From Polaribacter sp. (GTDB lineage: Bacteria > Bacteroidota > Bacteroidia > Flavobacteriales > Flavobacteriaceae), in contig JAOLXX010000001.1 of NCBI GenBank assembly GCA_028343155.1, positions 62,001-126,000 on the forward strand: a DNA stretch of 64,000 bases. The letters are read 5' to 3'. How positions within the stretch are numbered: the first letter of the stretch is position 1; each line of letters opens with the position of its first letter. A program made the position numbers and the translations under genes. This document shows, one piece after another, positions 1 through 8,294 of this stretch. The notes beneath the pieces were generated by a model. It was not told the origin of the DNA. It did no database searches and worked only from the letters and a program-made list of their open reading frames with translations.

Positions 1-22
1 ATAAATCAGATAAAGAATAATT

Positions 23-547
23 ATGGAATCATCAAAAGTTATTCACGCGTTTTATAACGATGACGAAGTGCTAATGGACGCAGTGAAATCTGTGAAAGCG
101 GCACATCATCACATCGAAGAAGTATTTTGTCCTTTTCCAGTACATGGATTAGACAAAGCAATGGGATTGGCACCAACAAAACTCGCAATTACTGCATTTT
201 TTTACGGAATTACAGGGTTAGCATTTGCTATTTGGATGACAAATTATATGATGATTCAAGATTGGCCACAAGACATTGGAGGAAAGCCTAATTTTTCTTG
301 GTTTTCAAACATGCCAGCATTTGTGCCAATTATGTTTGAATTGACCGTCTTTTTTGCAGCCCATTTAATGGTAATTACTTTTTATATGAGAAGTAGAATA
401 TGGCCATTCAAAGAAGCAGAAAATCCAGACCCAAGAACAACAGACGATCATTTCTTAATGGAAATACCTGTGCATAATAATGAAGCTGAAATTAAGGCTT
501 TACTAGCAACAACAGGTGCGGTAGAAATTAATGTAGTCGAAAAGTAA
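23..547 (+). CDS. actD: Alternative complex III subunit ActD (DUF3341)
   Basis: Membrane subunit of the alternative complex III quinol:cytochrome c/oxidase electron-transfer complex. The 174-residue protein has a soluble N-terminus and two hydrophobic segments (about residues 54-78 and 99-122), matching the two-helix DUF3341/ActD layout. It is followed at short spacing by actE, actF, coxB and coxA on the same strand, the usual Bacteroidota order, so it belongs to a respiratory operon whose first genes (actA-C) lie before the window. Family assignment rests on topology, conserved gene order and familiar sequence; no cofactor motif is expected in this subunit. Confidence 0.9.
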   Translation: MESSKVIHAFYNDDEVLMDAVKSVKAAHHHIEEVFCPFPVHGLDKAMGLAPTKLAITAFFYGITGLAFAIWMTNYMMIQDWPQDIGGKPNFSWFSNMPAFVPIMFELTVFFAAHLMVITFYMRSRIWPFKEAENPDPRTTDDHFLMEIPVHNNEAEIKALLATTGAVEINVVEK

Positions 548-593
548 AAAAAGTACTTAAAGTTTAAAATCTGACTTTAAAAAAGTATAAAGA

Positions 594-1190
594 ATGAAAA
601 AATTAAAAATAAATAACTCACAACAAAAAAACAGAAGTCAAAAGCTGATTGTCTATAGCTTGTTGTTTACTGCGTATTGTATACTGCTTACTGCATGTAA
701 TGATAAACGTACGCCACAATTACAATACATGCCAGACATGTATGAGTCTGTGCCATACAATACTGATGGAGAAATTGGGTTAAAGGGAAATCCGGTAAAC
801 AGCAAACCAGTTGCAGGTACTATTCCAAGAGGAGGACATGCTGCTTACGACATAGCAGATACTAACGAAGGGTACGAAAAAGCAAAATCAGGACTTAAAA
901 ACCCATTTGATGTAACTGAAAAGAATTTAGAAGTTGGAAAAAAGATGTATACTATCTATTGTATCTCTTGTCATGGGAAAAAAGGTGATGGAAACGGCTA
1001 TTTATCTCAAGCAGATAAATTTGCAGGAATCCCCAACTATAAAGATAGAGACATTACAGAAGGTAGTATTTATCATGTTTTAATACATGGTAAAAACTTA
1101 ATGGGTTCTCATTCTTCTCAATTAACATATAAAGAACGCTGGCAAGTCGTTCAGTATGTAGAAGTTTTACGTGCTGATTTATTAAAATAA
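594..1190 (+). CDS. actE: Alternative complex III subunit ActE, mono-heme cytochrome c lipoprotein
   Basis: Periplasm-facing cytochrome c subunit of alternative complex III that carries electrons towards the oxidase. One heme-binding motif CISCH is at residues 123-127, with a plausible distal Met near 170 (NLMGSH). The N-terminus is a lipoprotein signal with lipobox LLTAC, Cys35 being the predicted lipidated residue. The signal peptide is unusually long, and its hydrophobic core is written by an imperfect 7-bp repeat in the DNA (see findings). It sits between actD and actF with gaps of 46 and 27 bases, so it is cotranscribed. Confidence 0.9.
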   Translation: MKKLKINNSQQKNRSQKLIVYSLLFTAYCILLTACNDKRTPQLQYMPDMYESVPYNTDGEIGLKGNPVNSKPVAGTIPRGGHAAYDIADTNEGYEKAKSGLKNPFDVTEKNLEVGKKMYTIYCISCHGKKGDGNGYLSQADKFAGIPNYKDRDITEGSIYHVLIHGKNLMGSHSSQLTYKERWQVVQYVEVLRADLLK

Positions 1191-1217
1191 TTACAAAAAG
1201 AAAGAATACGAAAAGAT

Positions 1218-2690
1218 ATGTATCAATTCTCAGGTAAATTAAAAAAAGTATCCATTGCATTCATCATTATAGGTGTAATAGGAATTACAATAGGTTTCTT
1301 AAATGCTCCTTCAACAATTGAAGAAGCAAAAGAAATTATTGCAAATCAAGCTGCTCATGGAGCTCATGATACTACTCATGAAGAAGTTCAAAAAGAGACC
1401 CATCACAATGAAGTAAAAGGGACCTCTCATTTGCATGATGAAAATCATGATACAAAAGAAGGACACTACAATGCAAAACAAGAAGCACATGCTTCAGCAG
1501 CAGCTCATGGGAAAAATCACAAAAACGAACATGCAGCACACGTTTTTCATCAATTACAAAATAAACCTTGGTCAGCACTCTATGTATCGTTATTCTTTTT
1601 TTTAGGAATCTCTTTATTAGTATTGGCTTTTTATGCAATTCAAAGAGTTGCACAAGCAGGTTGGTCTGTGGTGCTCTTTAGAGTGATGGAAGCAATAACA
1701 GCTAATTTAGTGCCAACTTCAATCATCATGGTGTTTGTCGTATTTGCTGCTGTCATGCATTGGAATCATATGTTTCCGTGGATGGGAGAAGGAATCTTTG
1801 ACCCTACAAGCCCCAATTATGATCCAATCATAGCAGGTAAATCTTGGTGGATGAATGTTCCAGGTTGGGCAATAAGAAGTATTGCATATTTAGCGATATG
1901 GAATGCCTACAGATGGTTCATCCGTAAAAATTCTATAAAAGAAGATACCGCAAATGACGGTGGTAAAACATACAAACTAAACTACAATGTTTCCGTAGGA
2001 TTTCTTTTCTTATTTATGATATCAGAATCAATGATGTCTTGGGATTGGATTATGGGATTAGATCCTCACTGGTTTTCTACATTGTTTGGATGGTACGTAT
2101 TAGCAAGTTTGCTAGTAAGTGCTTTAACAGTAATTGCTTTTGTAACAATTTTCTTACGTTCTAAAGGTGCTTTACCAGCAGTAAATGATAGTCATATTCA
2201 CGATTTAGCAAAGTTTATGTTCGGTTTCTCTGTATTTTGGACCTATTTATGGTTCTCTCAATTTATGCTAATCTGGTATGCAGATATTCCAGAAGAAACA
2301 ACCTACTTTGTAGCCCGATTTAACGAATATAAATTGCCCTTTTTAGCAATGGTCGTAATGAACTTTGTTTTTCCGATATTGTTATTGCTAAATAGTGATT
2401 TTAAAAGCGTTCCTTGGTTTGTACTTCTTGGAGGGGTCGTTATTCTTGCAGGACATTACATAGATGTCTTTATAATGGTGATGCCAGCAACTGTAGGAGC
2501 TCAATGGTCATTTGGAATCTCTGAAATCAGTTCATTATTATTTTTCTTAGGAATTTTTATATACGCGACATTTAGTGCATTTGCAAAAGCAAATCCAATA
2601 CCAAAAGCAAATCCATTTTTAGAAGAAAGTAAACATTTCCATTATTATAATATTGAACACAGAGGAGAGGGATCATCAGATCACCACTAA
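1218..2690 (+). CDS. actF: Alternative complex III subunit ActF (quinol:cytochrome c oxidoreductase membrane subunit)
   Basis: Large integral membrane subunit of alternative complex III, related to ActC/NrfD-type proteins that bind quinol. After a first transmembrane helix (about residues 11-28) there is a strongly His/Ala/Glu-rich hydrophilic stretch (about 45-113), then roughly ten hydrophobic helices through to residue 470. The His-rich insert is variable in the family and could bind metal, which is inference. The gene is in the actD-actE-actF-coxB-coxA operon, 33 bases ahead of coxB, linking quinol oxidation directly to the terminal oxidase. Confidence 0.9.
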   Translation: MYQFSGKLKKVSIAFIIIGVIGITIGFLNAPSTIEEAKEIIANQAAHGAHDTTHEEVQKETHHNEVKGTSHLHDENHDTKEGHYNAKQEAHASAAAHGKNHKNEHAAHVFHQLQNKPWSALYVSLFFFLGISLLVLAFYAIQRVAQAGWSVVLFRVMEAITANLVPTSIIMVFVVFAAVMHWNHMFPWMGEGIFDPTSPNYDPIIAGKSWWMNVPGWAIRSIAYLAIWNAYRWFIRKNSIKEDTANDGGKTYKLNYNVSVGFLFLFMISESMMSWDWIMGLDPHWFSTLFGWYVLASLLVSALTVIAFVTIFLRSKGALPAVNDSHIHDLAKFMFGFSVFWTYLWFSQFMLIWYADIPEETTYFVARFNEYKLPFLAMVVMNFVFPILLLLNSDFKSVPWFVLLGGVVILAGHYIDVFIMVMPATVGAQWSFGISEISSLLFFLGIFIYATFSAFAKANPIPKANPFLEESKHFHYYNIEHRGEGSSDHH

Positions 2691-2723
2691 TAAATAAGTT
2701 AAAATAATTAAGACGAAATAACT

Positions 2724-3731
2724 ATGCTAGCGCTATTTTATATTTTTATAATTGTTGCAATCGGAGTAAGTTTCTGGCAAATAACCAGAATAATGAACTT
2801 TAGAAGCGTAATTGCTTCTGATCAAGACAATGCTAAACAAGGAAAATATTCCATATATTTTTTAGTTTTTTTATATGCAATGATGATTTATTGTTTGATC
2901 TTCATGAATGTAATTATGTTGCCTGAATCTGCTTCTTTTGAAGGAGAACATGATGACAACCTTTTTAATATTAGCTTTTGGCTAATTGGTATTGTACAGT
3001 TTTTAATACAGTTTCTTATTTTCTTCTTCACTTTCAAATACAGAGGAAATAAAGATAGAAAAGCAAAGTTTTATGCAGATAGTCATAAATTAGAAGCAAT
3101 TTGGACCATTACACCCGCTATAGTTTTGGTTGTTCTAATTGGTTATGGATTATGGCAATGGAACAATGTTATGGATTTATCCAATGTAAAAGATCCTGTT
3201 ATTATAGAAGTATATTCTCAGCAATTTAGATGGGAAGCTCGTTATGCAGGGGAAGACAATATACTAGGTCTTGGAAATGTAAACTACATAAAAGGGATTA
3301 ACACGATGGGGGTCAATATGAGTGATCAAAACTCCCAAGACGACAAACAAGTGACAGAATTGTACTTGCCAAAGGGTAGAAAAATTCATTTTAAATTCCG
3401 ATCCCAAGACGTATTGCATTCCGCTTATATGCCTCACTTTAGAGCGCAAATGAATTGCGTTCCAGGAATGGTTACAGAGTTTGGTTTTACGCCAAAGTAT
3501 ACTACGGAAGAAATGAGATTGAAGCCTGAAGTAATTGAAAAAACAAATGGAATCAATAAAATAAGAATGGCGAAAGGTGAAGACCCTTACGAGTTCAATT
3601 TCTTATTATTATGTAATAAAATTTGTGGAGCTTCTCATTACAACATGCAAATGAAAATTACGGTTGTAGAGCAAGACGAATATGACAGATGGATTGCAGA
3701 GCAACCAACTTTAGCATCAGTTATTAAATAA
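2724..3731 (+). CDS. coxB: Cytochrome c oxidase subunit II (CuA subunit)
   Basis: Subunit II of the aa3-type heme-copper oxidase. It accepts electrons from cytochrome c or ActE at the binuclear CuA centre. The C-terminal cupredoxin domain holds the CuA ligand motif CNKICGASHYNM (C297, C301, H305, M308), with the upstream ligand His in the DVLHSAYMPH segment. Three hydrophobic segments precede it: an N-terminal one, then two at about residues 88-113 and 130-150. At 335 residues the length is usual for Bacteroidota. It lies between actF and coxA in one operon. Confidence 0.95.
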   Translation: MLALFYIFIIVAIGVSFWQITRIMNFRSVIASDQDNAKQGKYSIYFLVFLYAMMIYCLIFMNVIMLPESASFEGEHDDNLFNISFWLIGIVQFLIQFLIFFFTFKYRGNKDRKAKFYADSHKLEAIWTITPAIVLVVLIGYGLWQWNNVMDLSNVKDPVIIEVYSQQFRWEARYAGEDNILGLGNVNYIKGINTMGVNMSDQNSQDDKQVTELYLPKGRKIHFKFRSQDVLHSAYMPHFRAQMNCVPGMVTEFGFTPKYTTEEMRLKPEVIEKTNGINKIRMAKGEDPYEFNFLLLCNKICGASHYNMQMKITVVEQDEYDRWIAEQPTLASVIK

Positions 3732-3765
3732 TTATAATTAAAATACACTACAAATTTAAAAGATT

Positions 3766-5547
3766 ATGTCAGAACATCATCATAAAGAAACATTTGTAAC
3801 AAAATATATTTTTACACAAGATCATAAAATGATCTCTAAACAGTTCCTAGTAACAGGGATGTTTATGGGGATTATCGCTGTATTTATATCGATGCTTTTT
3901 CGTATGCAAATCGCATGGCCAGAAAAATCATTTACAATTTTTGAAGCATTTTTAGGACCACATCAAACAGACGGCGTAATGAATCCAGACATCTACCTTG
4001 CTTTGGTTACAATTCACGGTACGATCATGGTGTTCTTTGTACTAACAGCAGGTTTGAGTGGTACTTTTTCAAACCTATTAATTCCATTGCAAATCGGTGC
4101 GCGAGATATGGCTTCTGGGTTTATGAACATGATATCCTATTGGTTGTTTTTCTTATCAAGTGTCATCATGGTGATTTCTTTATTTGTTGAAGCAGGACCC
4201 GCATCTGCAGGATGGACGATTTATCCACCACTTTCTGCATTGCCACAAGCAATTCCAGGTTCAGGAATGGGAATGACCTTATGGCTTGTTTCAATGGCTA
4301 TATTTATTGCGTCTTCATTAATAGGTGCTTTGAATTATATTGTAACGATATTAAATTTGCGAACAAAAGGAATGACAATGACAAGATTGCCATTAACAAT
4401 GTGGGCATTTTTTGTAACGGCAATTATTGGAGTAGTTTCTTTCCCAGTTTTGTTGTCCGCAGCTTTATTATTAGTTTTTGACAGAAGTTTTGGTACTTCT
4501 TTTTATCTCTCAGATATTTTTATTTCTGGTGAAGTATTACACTATCAAGGAGGTTCGCCTGTATTATATGAACATTTATTTTGGTTTTTAGGACACCCTG
4601 AAGTCTATATTGTATTACTACCTGCTCTTGGGATTACATCAGAAATTATATCAACAAACTCTAGAAAACCAATTTTTGGTTACAGAGCAATGATTGGCTC
4701 TATTCTTGCGATTGCTTTTTTATCCACAATTGTTTGGGGTCACCATATGTTTATTTCAGGAATGAATCCTTTTTTAGGGTCCGTATTTACATTTACAACA
4801 CTGTTAATTGCAATTCCATCAGCTGTAAAAGCCTTTAATTATATTACGACTTTATGGAAAGGTAATTTACAATTAAACCCTGCCATGTTATTTTCCATTG
4901 GTTTGGTATCTACCTTTGTTACAGGAGGTTTAACAGGATTAGTTTTAGGAGATTCTGCTTTAGATATTAATATCCATGACACCTATTTTGTAGTAGCACA
5001 TTTTCACTTGGTAATGGGAGTTTCTGCAATCTTTGGGATGTATGCGGGTATTTATCACTGGTTCCCTAAGATGTATGGTAGAATGATGAACAAGACCTTA
5101 GGGTATTGGCATTTTTGGATTACTATAATTTGTGCTTATGGTGTCTTTTGGCCAATGCATTTTGTTGGTTTAGCAGGTTTACCTAGAAGATATTATTCAA
5201 ACACGAACTTCCCAATGTTTGATGATTTATTACAGATTAATGTTGTGATTACAATTTTCGCCCTTGTTGGTGGTATTGGACAAATAATCTTTCTTGCAAA
5301 CTTTTTTATCTCTATGTATAGAGGTCAAAAAGCAACCCAGAACCCATGGAGGTCTAATACACTAGAATGGACAACACCTGTTGAACACATTCATGGAAAC
5401 TGGCCAGGAAAGATTCCAGAAGTTCATAGATGGGCATACGATTATAGTAAACGTGTAGATCCTAAAGATGATGATAGTGATTACTTACATGGAGAAGATT
5501 TTGTTTTACAGACAACACCTCTATTAGAAGGTGAAGAGCCTTCTTAG
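3766..5547 (+). CDS. coxA: Cytochrome c oxidase subunit I (catalytic subunit)
   Basis: Catalytic subunit of the heme-copper oxidase that reduces O2 to water and pumps protons. Recognisable landmarks are HGTIMVFF (heme a ligand region), GHPEVYI (CuB His and the cross-linked Tyr), WGHHMFISG (the CuB His pair) and HDTYFVVAHFHLVMG (heme a3/a ligand histidines). About twelve transmembrane helices are apparent over 593 residues. It is the last gene of the act-cox operon in this window and is followed by a strong terminator hairpin. Subunit III/IV genes are not directly downstream and must lie elsewhere. Confidence 0.97.
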   Translation: MSEHHHKETFVTKYIFTQDHKMISKQFLVTGMFMGIIAVFISMLFRMQIAWPEKSFTIFEAFLGPHQTDGVMNPDIYLALVTIHGTIMVFFVLTAGLSGTFSNLLIPLQIGARDMASGFMNMISYWLFFLSSVIMVISLFVEAGPASAGWTIYPPLSALPQAIPGSGMGMTLWLVSMAIFIASSLIGALNYIVTILNLRTKGMTMTRLPLTMWAFFVTAIIGVVSFPVLLSAALLLVFDRSFGTSFYLSDIFISGEVLHYQGGSPVLYEHLFWFLGHPEVYIVLLPALGITSEIISTNSRKPIFGYRAMIGSILAIAFLSTIVWGHHMFISGMNPFLGSVFTFTTLLIAIPSAVKAFNYITTLWKGNLQLNPAMLFSIGLVSTFVTGGLTGLVLGDSALDINIHDTYFVVAHFHLVMGVSAIFGMYAGIYHWFPKMYGRMMNKTLGYWHFWITIICAYGVFWPMHFVGLAGLPRRYYSNTNFPMFDDLLQINVVITIFALVGGIGQIIFLANFFISMYRGQKATQNPWRSNTLEWTTPVEHIHGNWPGKIPEVHRWAYDYSKRVDPKDDDSDYLHGEDFVLQTTPLLEGEEPS

Positions 5548-5598
5548 TAAGGTCAAAGTAAATAGCAATTAAGATTGCGAATATTTAAAGTTTAAATG

Positions 5599-5632
5599 AA
5601 GCCAGCGAATATAGTTATTCACTGGCTTTTTT
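5599..5632. terminator. Terminator between coxA and the LysE-family gene
   Basis: Inverted repeat AAGCCAGcGAATA / TATTCaCTGGCTT with a short loop, followed by a T run on the plus strand. It ends the act-cox operon. Near-symmetry and A-rich flanking suggest it also serves the convergent minus-strand gene, whose stop codon overlaps its edge. Confidence 0.85.
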
Positions 5633-6296
5633 AATGAATAAAAGCACCTATTTCCTTGTTGGGGATAAACCCTTTTAGTATTAAAAAGACACCAAAAATT
5701 ATTAAAAGGATGCCCATTATTCTTTTTAAACGATAAATTACCAGCGGAGTCATTTTATTTTTTAGTTGTTTTGCTAAGCGTATTTTTCCAAGATCTGTAA
5801 TAGCATACCCCAAAATAACCGTCGCAAAATACCAAAAAATACTTCTAGGATTCATATTTAGAGCGGGACCTACCACCAGGACAATCCCTAACCAACCAGA
5901 CAAAACACCTACGTTTATAAAATTTAAGAAATAGCCTTTTAAAAACAACTTTATATAATTGTTTTTTATCCTAATTTCAATGTTTTTAGTGGCTTCTAAA
6001 GCTTCTTTTTTGTTTTGCTTATTGAAGTAGGTAATGAGTCCATAAATAATAAGAACTAAACCTCCTATAAAAAAAAGTCTCGGGTCGTCTTTTATCTTTT
6101 CTAAAAGTGATCTGCTTCCATAATAAGCAATTAGAATAAAAGAAACATCCCCTAGAAGAACCCCAATATCAAAAGCAATTGCAGCTCTAGCTCCTTTTAA
6201 AATACTGGTTTGTATCAACATAAAAAAAACAGGCCCAATCATGAAAGCCATGAAAAAACCAATTAAGAAAGCATTCTTAAAGTCGTAAATGTCCAT
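5631..6296 (-). CDS. LysE/RhtB-family amino-acid exporter-like membrane protein
   Basis: Predicted inner-membrane transporter of the LysE superfamily, whose characterised members export amino acids. The 221-residue protein has about six hydrophobic helices and the family-like N-terminal pattern GFFMAFMIGPVFFML. A lysine-rich cytoplasmic loop follows the third helix. It lies 12 bases after the XRE regulator gene on the same strand, so the two are probably cotranscribed. The substrate cannot be read from the sequence. Confidence 0.8.
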   Translation of the reverse strand: MDIYDFKNAFLIGFFMAFMIGPVFFMLIQTSILKGARAAIAFDIGVLLGDVSFILIAYYGSRSLLEKIKDDPRLFFIGGLVLIIYGLITYFNKQNKKEALEATKNIEIRIKNNYIKLFLKGYFLNFINVGVLSGWLGIVLVVGPALNMNPRSIFWYFATVILGYAITDLGKIRLAKQLKNKMTPLVIYRLKRIMGILLIIFGVFLILKGFIPNKEIGAFIH

Positions 6297-6308
6297 TGTT
6301 TAAAAATA

Positions 6309-6656
6309 CTATTTTGTTGATAATTTTTTTTCAAGTTGTTCAATATAGTTTTCCTTTTCTTTTAGTCGAATTTCAAATTGCTCAATTAGTTTTTTTGAAA
6401 GTTGGTTTATTTTAATATAACTTCCACCACCTTTTTGATTGTGATTAATTATTGGGTCTTTTTTTACTAATTCTTCAGGAGAGATACTATACAAGTCACA
6501 AATAGCATCTATATGTGCCGCCCAACTGGTGCTTTCTCCATTTTCTATTCTACAATATGCAGATTGAGATATATGCAATCGATGAGCTACTTCTTCTTGG
6601 GACAAGTTTTTTTCTTTACGTAAGATTTTCAATTTATTAGCAATAAGAGTGTTCAT
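6309..6656 (-). CDS. XRE-family helix-turn-helix transcriptional regulator
   Basis: Small DNA-binding regulator of 115 residues. An N-terminal Cro/CI-type HTH covers about residues 5-60 (LSQEEVAHRLHISQSAYCRIENGES), and the charged C-terminus (LKEKENYIEQLEKK) looks like a short coiled coil for dimerisation. It is upstream of and nearly touching the LysE-like gene on the minus strand. The upstream region carries a perfect 11-bp tandem repeat that could be its operator. Target genes are unknown. Confidence 0.85.
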   Translation of the reverse strand: MNTLIANKLKILRKEKNLSQEEVAHRLHISQSAYCRIENGESTSWAAHIDAICDLYSISPEELVKKDPIINHNQKGGGSYIKINQLSKKLIEQFEIRLKEKENYIEQLEKKLSTK

Positions 6657-6721
6657 TTTTTTTTAATTTTAAAGATAAAAAAAATAACCCACCTAAAAAA
6701 CCCATAATGTTATGCGTTTTT

Positions 6722-6743
6722 AGGGTTGTAAGAGGGTTGTAAG
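6722..6743. repeat. Perfect 11-bp tandem repeat upstream of the XRE gene
   Basis: AGGGTTGTAAG occurs twice with no spacer, about 65 bases upstream of the XRE start codon. This is a plausible operator for the regulator it precedes; the function is inference. Confidence 0.5.
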
Positions 6744-6803
6744 AATACTATTATTGTAATTGAAAACTGTCTTATATTCTTTTAAGGGAGTTAATAAAAA
6801 AAA

Positions 6804-6815
6804 TGTTGCGCAACA
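6804..6815. promoter_or_regulatory. 12-bp perfect palindrome TGTTGCGCAACA
   Basis: A GC-richer perfect palindrome in otherwise AT-rich intergenic DNA between the divergent XRE gene and the ORF at 6912. It could be a protein-binding site; no partner is identifiable. Confidence 0.3.
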
Positions 6816-6911
6816 AATAGGCAGAAACCGAAAAGCCTTTATCAAATAGAGTAGGTGATCACTTTAAAAAACAATAGGTAAGGGATTCTCTTACTTTTCT
6901 ATAATTTTCAT

Positions 6912-7232
6912 TTGATTAAAATAATTAACAAAGAAGAGTTATATAATATTGATATTAATAAAAGTGTAACTGTTGAATGGGATACAGATCCTGTAAACGA
7001 TTTACCAATTTCAATTGTTTTAATTAGTAGGCAATTAGATTCAAATAAAGACACGCAACTTAAAAAGGTAGTTAAAGATGTAGGTACATTTACAATTAAC
7101 TCTTCTGAATTATCTGTTTTTACTAAAGGAAGTAAGATTGATGTCCTTTTAACTAGAGGAAATTCAGAAACTTTTGGAGACACTGTTGTAAATTTATATA
7201 ATATTGACTTAATTTCATCTGAAGCCAAATAG
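6912..7232 (+). CDS. Hypothetical protein, possibly the truncated remainder of a longer gene
   Basis: I do not recognise this family. The open frame runs from just after a stop at 6879 and has no ATG start; the only candidate is TTG at 6912, giving 106 residues. The sequence is hydrophilic and beta-rich in character (VTVEWDTDPVND, TFTINSSELSVF), like a small Ig-like or C-terminal domain, with no signal peptide. Lack of a normal start, no visible ribosome binding site and the odd palindrome upstream suggest a truncated gene. A weak hairpin follows the stop. Confidence 0.4.
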   Translation: MIKIINKEELYNIDINKSVTVEWDTDPVNDLPISIVLISRQLDSNKDTQLKKVVKDVGTFTINSSELSVFTKGSKIDVLLTRGNSETFGDTVVNLYNIDLISSEAK

Positions 7233-7262
7233 TAAATTATTTCAAAAAAATATTGGTCAGAA

Positions 7263-7295
7263 CTACTAAGTTTGTATAACATATTAGTAGTTTTG
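7263..7295 (+). terminator. Weak hairpin after the 6912 ORF
   Basis: CTACTAA / TTAGTAG stem with a 14-base loop followed by TTTTGACTTTT. It is terminator-like but the loop is large. Confidence 0.4.
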
Positions 7296-7317
7296 ACTTT
7301 TATAAGTTTCTATTCTA

Positions 7318-8199
7318 ATGAAAATAAATTTTTTATTTCTTCTTTTTTTGTTTCTAGTTTTATTTGGGACTCATCAAATAAAAGCACAAAATAATGATTC
7401 CCAAGCAGTAATCTATAATATAGGTTTAGGTGGATTTTTTGGAGGATTGGGTGCAGTAATAAATAAAAAACCGAATGAAAAACTTGGAAAAGTTTTTATT
7501 AAAAGACTTTGGCAGGGAAGTTTGGGAGGGTTGGTAATATATAAAAGTAAAAAGCTAGTTTATAATTTTTCTAATTCAGGAGATTTTAAAGATGCTTGGG
7601 GTTCTAAAATATTAAATTCAATTGGTAATTCTATAGTACATAATGCTGCTTCAAATACAAATTTTTGGGAAAAAATGTATTTGAATTTTGGTTTTAATAG
7701 ATTAGAATTTTCATTAAAAAACAAATTTAAAGTTCAATATCAAATAATGCCATTATCCCTACTCGCAACTGTTGTTTCTTCAACACAAGGATCCTTCGAT
7801 TTTAAAAATTCCATAAAAACAGGACATTTTATTTTTAAGACAAGTTATATAGATTTTAATGGTTCTGAACAATCTGGAAGTGGTAGTGCATCTTTAAATA
7901 ATATTAACCTTTTAAATAATCTTTCTCAAAAAATTGAAAGAAAGGTAATTGCTCATAAAATTATACATGTGTATCAGTACAATGATTTTTCTAATATAAA
8001 CCCTGTTTTTAACAAACCTAAAAAATTGTTTTTAAACAATGATAATAAAGTAGTTCAATTTTATAGAAAATGGTTTTATTCAGATTTTAATGGACTTTTA
8101 AAAGTTGCTCTAAATGAGTTAGAAAACCAAAATAGACAAGATTATTATGATAATTATTTTGAAAAAGAAGCAGATTATTATTCTTTTAAATATAGATAA
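7318..8199 (+). CDS. Hypothetical secreted protein with degenerate HExxH-like motif
   Basis: A 293-residue exported protein with a clear signal peptide (hydrophobic core FLFLLFLFLVLF, cleavage near IKAQ). A Gly-rich segment (GLGGFFGGLGAV) follows it. Near residue 219 is HKIIHVYQY, and near the C-terminus FEKEADYYSF. Together these mimic the HExxH...ExxxD arrangement of gluzincin-type metallopeptidases, but the catalytic Glu is Lys here. That would make it an inactive homologue, or the resemblance is chance. It has no close partner gene, and the function is unknown. Confidence 0.6.
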   Translation: MKINFLFLLFLFLVLFGTHQIKAQNNDSQAVIYNIGLGGFFGGLGAVINKKPNEKLGKVFIKRLWQGSLGGLVIYKSKKLVYNFSNSGDFKDAWGSKILNSIGNSIVHNAASNTNFWEKMYLNFGFNRLEFSLKNKFKVQYQIMPLSLLATVVSSTQGSFDFKNSIKTGHFIFKTSYIDFNGSEQSGSGSASLNNINLLNNLSQKIERKVIAHKIIHVYQYNDFSNINPVFNKPKKLFLNNDNKVVQFYRKWFYSDFNGLLKVALNELENQNRQDYYDNYFEKEADYYSFKYR

Positions 8200-8294
8200 A
8201 TAGAATTATTTTGGTTAAAAGATATAAAGGAAAATCCGATAAAACGACAAAAAATATAGAATCTGTTAAATCATTTCAACAATTACACATCTCT

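Noticed and set aside
6908-7282. 124-residue minus-strand ORF
   Set aside because: Antisense to the 6912 ORF; low-complexity Ser/Leu content and no start context.
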